In this document: positions 14,145-16,527 of the stretch, in pieces | Position numbering within the stretch: position 1 is the stretch's first letter | How the letters are laid out: every line of letters starts with the position of its first letter | Assembly: GCA_936924235.1 (NCBI GenBank) | Contig: CAKZHN010000515.1 | Span: 1 to 16,527, forward strand | Direction of reading: 5' to 3' | Length of the DNA: 16,527 bases | Source of the DNA: an uncultured Rhodoplanes sp. | GTDB lineage: Bacteria; Pseudomonadota; Alphaproteobacteria; Rhizobiales; Xanthobacteraceae | Translations under genes and position numbers: made by a program | Notes under the pieces: model-generated | Databases searched by the model: none | What the model saw: the letters and a program-made list of their open reading frames with translations, nothing else | Told to the model about the DNA's origin: nothing

Positions 14145-15140
14145 ATGAAACGTTTAGGGACACGCTGGATTGCGGCCGTTGCCGCAGCGCTGCTTTCGCT
14201 GGCGGCGGGGCGCGACGCCTTGGCGCAGAGCGCGCCCGCGCAGAGCTGGCCCAACGGCCCGGTCAAGATGTTCGTGGGTTTCGCGGCGGGCGGCTCGACC
14301 GACATCATCGCCCGCGACATCGGCCATGAGCTGGAGAAGGTCTGGGGCCAGCCGGTGGTGATCGAGAACCGCGCCGGGGCCAACGGCGCGATCGCCGCGG
14401 CCCAGCTCGCCAAGCTTCCAGCCGACGGCCAGACCCTGATGATGATCGTGTCGGGCCATGTCACCAACGGCTATCTCAATCCGAAGCAGTCGTTCGACGC
14501 GCTCAAGGACTTCACGCCGATCGTGCAGATCGCCTCATCGCCGCTCCTGATCTTCGCGCATCCGAGCTTCCCGGCGAACGACATCAAGTCGATGCTGGCG
14601 CTCGCGAAGGAAAAGCCTGCGACGATCTCCTACACGTCGCCGGGCACCGGCTCGATCCAGCATCTGTCGATGGAGCTCCTCGCCTATCTGGCTGGCGTCA
14701 AGCTCGTGCACGTGCCCTATCGCAGCGGCGCGCTGGCGCTGAACGACACGCTCGCCGGCCACGTGCCGCTTTCGGTGCTGAGCGTGCTGCAGGCGCTGCC
14801 GCATCTGCAGGCCAAGACCATCAAGCCGCTGGCGGTGACGTCGGCGAAGGCGACCGACATCCTGCCGAATGTCCCGGCGCTGGCCGAGGCCGGGCTGAAG
14901 GACTACGAAGCCGAGCTCTGGTACGTGGTCATCGCGCCCGCGGGGCTCTCGCCGGAGCTGACCCAGCGGATCAACAGCCAGATCGTGCGGATCGTGAAGT
15001 CGCCGGAGATGCAGAAGAAGCTCGCCGATCAGGGCGCGCGGCCGGTCGGCAGCACGCCTGCGGAGACCGCCGCCTTCATGAAGGCGGAGTCCGAAAAGTG
15101 GGGCAAGGTGATCAAGGACGCCAACATCCAGGGTGAGTAG
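14145..15140 (+). CDS. Second Bug-family (TctC-like) periplasmic receptor
   Basis: This encodes a 331-residue protein with a Sec leader (MKRLGTRWIAAVAAALLSLA, cleaving near ALAQS). The mature protein shows the Bug signature: WPNGPVKMFVGFAAGGSTDI, then IENRAGANGAIAAAQLAKLP, then LVHVPYRSGALALNDTLAGH, and GTP-less GLSPELTQRINSQIVRIVKS near the C-terminus. I chose ATG 14145 because GGGAGG at 14132-14137 is 7 nt upstream, while ATG 14139 is only 1 nt away. It is divergent from an operon carrying a different Bug protein, so the locus may sense or import two related acids. It lacks the twin arginine of the other receptor, suggesting a different export route. No transporter membrane subunits adjoin it. 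Confidence 0.9.
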   Translation: MKRLGTRWIAAVAAALLSLAAGRDALAQSAPAQSWPNGPVKMFVGFAAGGSTDIIARDIGHELEKVWGQPVVIENRAGANGAIAAAQLAKLPADGQTLMMIVSGHVTNGYLNPKQSFDALKDFTPIVQIASSPLLIFAHPSFPANDIKSMLALAKEKPATISYTSPGTGSIQHLSMELLAYLAGVKLVHVPYRSGALALNDTLAGHVPLSVLSVLQALPHLQAKTIKPLAVTSAKATDILPNVPALAEAGLKDYEAELWYVVIAPAGLSPELTQRINSQIVRIVKSPEMQKKLADQGARPVGSTPAETAAFMKAESEKWGKVIKDANIQGE

Positions 15141-15157
15141 CCGGCGGTCCTTCGTTT

Positions 15158-15206
15158 GCGCACGTCCTTTTCGGAAAACCGGTACCCACTTTTCCGGGAC
15201 ATGCGC
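15158..15206. repeat. Dispersed palindromic hairpin repeat (Hyphomicrobiales type)
   Basis: GCGCACGTCC pairs with GGACATGCGC, and the inner TCGGAAAA pairs with TTTTCCGG around ACCGGTACCC. This gives an imperfect hairpin of about 49 bp. Its core (CGGAAAACCGG...CCCACTTTTCCGG) closely resembles a palindromic element that I recall occurring in many copies in Bradyrhizobium and related genomes. It lies between convergent genes (Bug stop 15140, MarR stop 15210), where it could also terminate both transcripts. Confidence 0.6.
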
Positions 15207-15209
15207 TAG

Positions 15210-15689
15210 TCAATCCTGCTTCGCGAGGCCGATCAACCAGCGGCGGATCACGGCCTCTTCGCTCGGCGAAAGCCCCGCCTTCAATTCGGCATCGGCCTTC
15301 ACCGCGCGCTCCTTGCAGCGCGCCAGCAGCGTTCGCCCGGCCTTGGTCAGCACGACCACCTGCACGCGTCCGTGAACCGGATGCGGGGAACGCGAGATCA
15401 GCTCGGCGCGTTCGAGATTGCCGATGATGCCGTGCACCGTCTGTGGCGTCAGCATGGCGAGACGGGCGACGTCGGCGCCGGACGCGCCGGGATACGCGTC
15501 GAGCATCGTCAGCACCAGGAACTGCGGCGGCGTGACATCGAGATCGGCGAGCCTGCGCTCGAGCCGCAGCCGCACCGCGCCGGCCGCCTGGCGCAGCAGA
15601 TAAGAGAGATATCCAGCCTCGCCGCGCTTGCCCTCGCCGGGCTCGGGCACCTTCGCGGCATTGCTGTCCTGCGTTTTCGACCTATTCAT
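15210..15689 (-). CDS. MarR-family transcriptional regulator
   Basis: This encodes a 159-residue winged helix-turn-helix protein: a dimerisation helix with YLSYLLRQAAGAVRLRLERR, then LDVTPPQFLVLTMLDAYPGA, the recognition region ADVARLAMLTPQTVHGIIGN, the helix NLERAELISRSPHPVHGR, and the wing VQVVVLTKAGRTLL. MarR proteins bind palindromes as dimers and release DNA on binding phenolic ligands or on oxidation. A perfect palindrome starts 7 bp upstream of its own start codon, which suggests autorepression. It is divergent from the CMD/cupin pair, 57 bp away, which it most likely controls. Whether it also regulates the catabolic operons to its left is unknown. It has no cysteines placed as in oxidation-sensing OhrR; only one Cys is present. 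Confidence 0.9.
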   Translation of the reverse strand: MNRSKTQDSNAAKVPEPGEGKRGEAGYLSYLLRQAAGAVRLRLERRLADLDVTPPQFLVLTMLDAYPGASGADVARLAMLTPQTVHGIIGNLERAELISRSPHPVHGRVQVVVLTKAGRTLLARCKERAVKADAELKAGLSPSEEAVIRRWLIGLAKQD

Positions 15690-15696
15690 CAGTACC

Positions 15697-15726
15697 CTGA
15701 TATGTTATCAGCCTCCTGATATTATC
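15697..15726. promoter_or_regulatory. Candidate MarR operator
   Basis: CTGATA-TGT-TATCAG (15697-15711) is a perfect palindrome between the divergent MarR and CMD genes. It is followed at 15716-15726 by a second related site, CTGATATTATC. Position, symmetry and duplication fit a MarR dimer operator overlapping both genes' leaders. Confidence 0.6.
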
Positions 15727-15746
15727 GACGATGATGCCCGTAAGCA

Positions 15747-16241
15747 ATGGATCGACCGATGGACGGCACGCACACCGCACGACTCGAATGGCAAGGCTTC
15801 AAGGAGCTGGCCCCTGCCGCCGACGCGGCATTGTTGAGCCTTTCGCAGGCCGCGGCAAACCATGGCCTCGACAAGCGCATGCTCGAACTCGTGAAGCTGC
15901 GGATCTCGCAGATCAACGGTTGCTCGTTCTGCGTCGGCTGGCACGTGAACGCGGCGTCTCGCATGGGAATCGCCACCGAAAAGCTGCACATGCTCGCGGC
16001 CTGGCGCGACGCCCAGGCTTTCGACGAGCGGGAGCGCGCCGCGCTCGACTGGGCCGAGGCTTTGACGCTGATTGGCGGCGGCGTGTCGAACGAACGCTAC
16101 GCGCAGGCTCGCTCGGTGTTTTCCGATGGCGAGCTCGCCTTGCTCACGTCCGCGGTGCTGGCGATCAATGCCTGGAACCGATTGGGCGTGGCCTATCGTT
16201 TCACGCCACCCGCCATCGCCAACTCGGTCGGTGCGTCATGA
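15747..16241 (+). CDS. AhpD-like / carboxymuconolactone decarboxylase (CMD) family protein
   Basis: This encodes a 164-residue all-helical protein with the AhpD/CMD core: LDKRMLELVKLRISQINGCS, then FCVGWHVNAASRMGIATEKL, then FDERERAALDWAEALTLIGG. The CSFC (CxxC) pair with downstream His is the redox-active site of AhpD-type peroxidatic proteins, so a thiol/peroxide role is more likely than lactone decarboxylation. The start is ATG 15747; ATG 15759 is possible, and neither has a strong ribosome-binding site. It is divergent from the MarR gene with a palindromic operator between them, an arrangement typical of regulated CMD genes. Its stop overlaps the start of the next gene as ATGA, so the two are translationally coupled. 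The family is confident; the substrate is unknown. Confidence 0.9.
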   Translation: MDRPMDGTHTARLEWQGFKELAPAADAALLSLSQAAANHGLDKRMLELVKLRISQINGCSFCVGWHVNAASRMGIATEKLHMLAAWRDAQAFDERERAALDWAEALTLIGGGVSNERYAQARSVFSDGELALLTSAVLAINAWNRLGVAYRFTPPAIANSVGAS

Positions 16242-16527
16242 TTGCAGCGCTTTTACCCAATCGGGCGGCGCAGCTCTGGCTGTTCGCCGCCTTTGCGGCA
16301 TCGGCGGTCCCCGCATCGGCCGTCAGGTCATCGACCGAAACGCTGAGCGCGCTGCCCTGGATCTTGTGCAGCACCTCGAACAGCGAGACCGCGACGCCGC
16401 GACCGCGCTCCGTCGTCAAGACCTTGCGATCCGAGCCGCTGGCCACGGCGCGCGGAAAATACGTGACGACGCAGCTGGTCCACCTGCCGCCCCGGGCGTT
16501 TTCGCCGCGGCATGTGCATGGAGATCG
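16238..16527 (+). CDS. Exported cupin-domain protein, partial (runs off right edge)
   Basis: This frame is open from ATG 16238 to the window end (96 codons). It starts with a signal-peptide-like MIAALLPNRAAQLWLFAAFA to about VPASA. After a low-complexity linker, VVKTLRSEPLATARGKYVTT leads into QLVHLPPRAFSPRHVHGD. The proline-rich PPRAFSPRHVHG matches the start of cupin motif 1, where the HxH histidines bind the metal; the remainder lies outside the window. Its ATG overlaps the CMD stop (ATGA), so it belongs to the same MarR-controlled unit. Small cupins next to CMD proteins are common in stress or quinone-related operons, but no specific reaction can be assigned. The cupin call rests on one motif. 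Confidence 0.6.
   Translation, partial: MIAALLPNRAAQLWLFAAFAASAVPASAVRSSTETLSALPWILCSTSNSETATPRPRSVVKTLRSEPLATARGKYVTTQLVHLPPRAFSPRHVHGD

Overview
The window joins two kinds of alphaproteobacterial DNA. The right third (from about 10.5 kb) is GC-rich, with the divergent catabolic operons, Bug-type solute receptors and a dispersed hairpin repeat typical of Hyphomicrobiales such as Bradyrhizobium or Rhodoplanes relatives. The left two thirds are visibly less GC-rich, are dominated by hypothetical proteins, and look like accessory DNA. The genus assignment is an inference from gene style; no marker gene is present.

Left region, 1-4607: a MerR-like helix-turn-helix protein runs off the left edge on the minus strand. 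Divergent from it is a tight plus-strand operon: a very basic helix-turn-helix protein (656-1282), a small HNH-type zinc protein (1298-1672), and a family B DNA polymerase encoded in two overlapping frames (1669-2304 and 2301-4607). The 3'-5' exonuclease motifs Exo I and Exo II are in the first frame. Exo III, polymerase motifs A, B and C, the KxY motif and an XRE-like C-terminal domain are in the second. The only stretch open in both frames contains a canonical -1 slippery heptamer (A AAA AAC, 2256-2262), correctly phased and followed after 4 nt by a potential 8-bp stem. Programmed frameshifting would give one 979-residue proofreading polymerase. This polymerase module is the best candidate in the window for an undescribed system.

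Middle region, 4684-10149: four minus-strand genes encode exported proteins: a silk-like GPGG-repeat protein, a beta-rich/helical protein, a 180-residue protein, and an 892-residue coiled-coil protein with a glycine/alanine-rich hydrophobic centre. The last two are adjacent and probably cotranscribed. A small XRE regulator (6300-6536) is divergent from the beta/helical gene, and two inverted repeats lie between their starts.

Right region, 10543-16527: a four-gene minus-strand operon (FAH-family hydrolase, Bug receptor, luciferase-like flavin monooxygenase, RidA-family protein) resembles a small-molecule degradation unit with its own periplasmic receptor. A second Bug receptor is divergent from it. 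A hairpin repeat then separates that gene from a MarR regulator, which is divergent from an AhpD-like/CMD protein whose stop overlaps the start of an exported cupin-like protein cut by the right edge. A perfect 15-bp palindrome between the MarR and CMD genes is the likely MarR operator.
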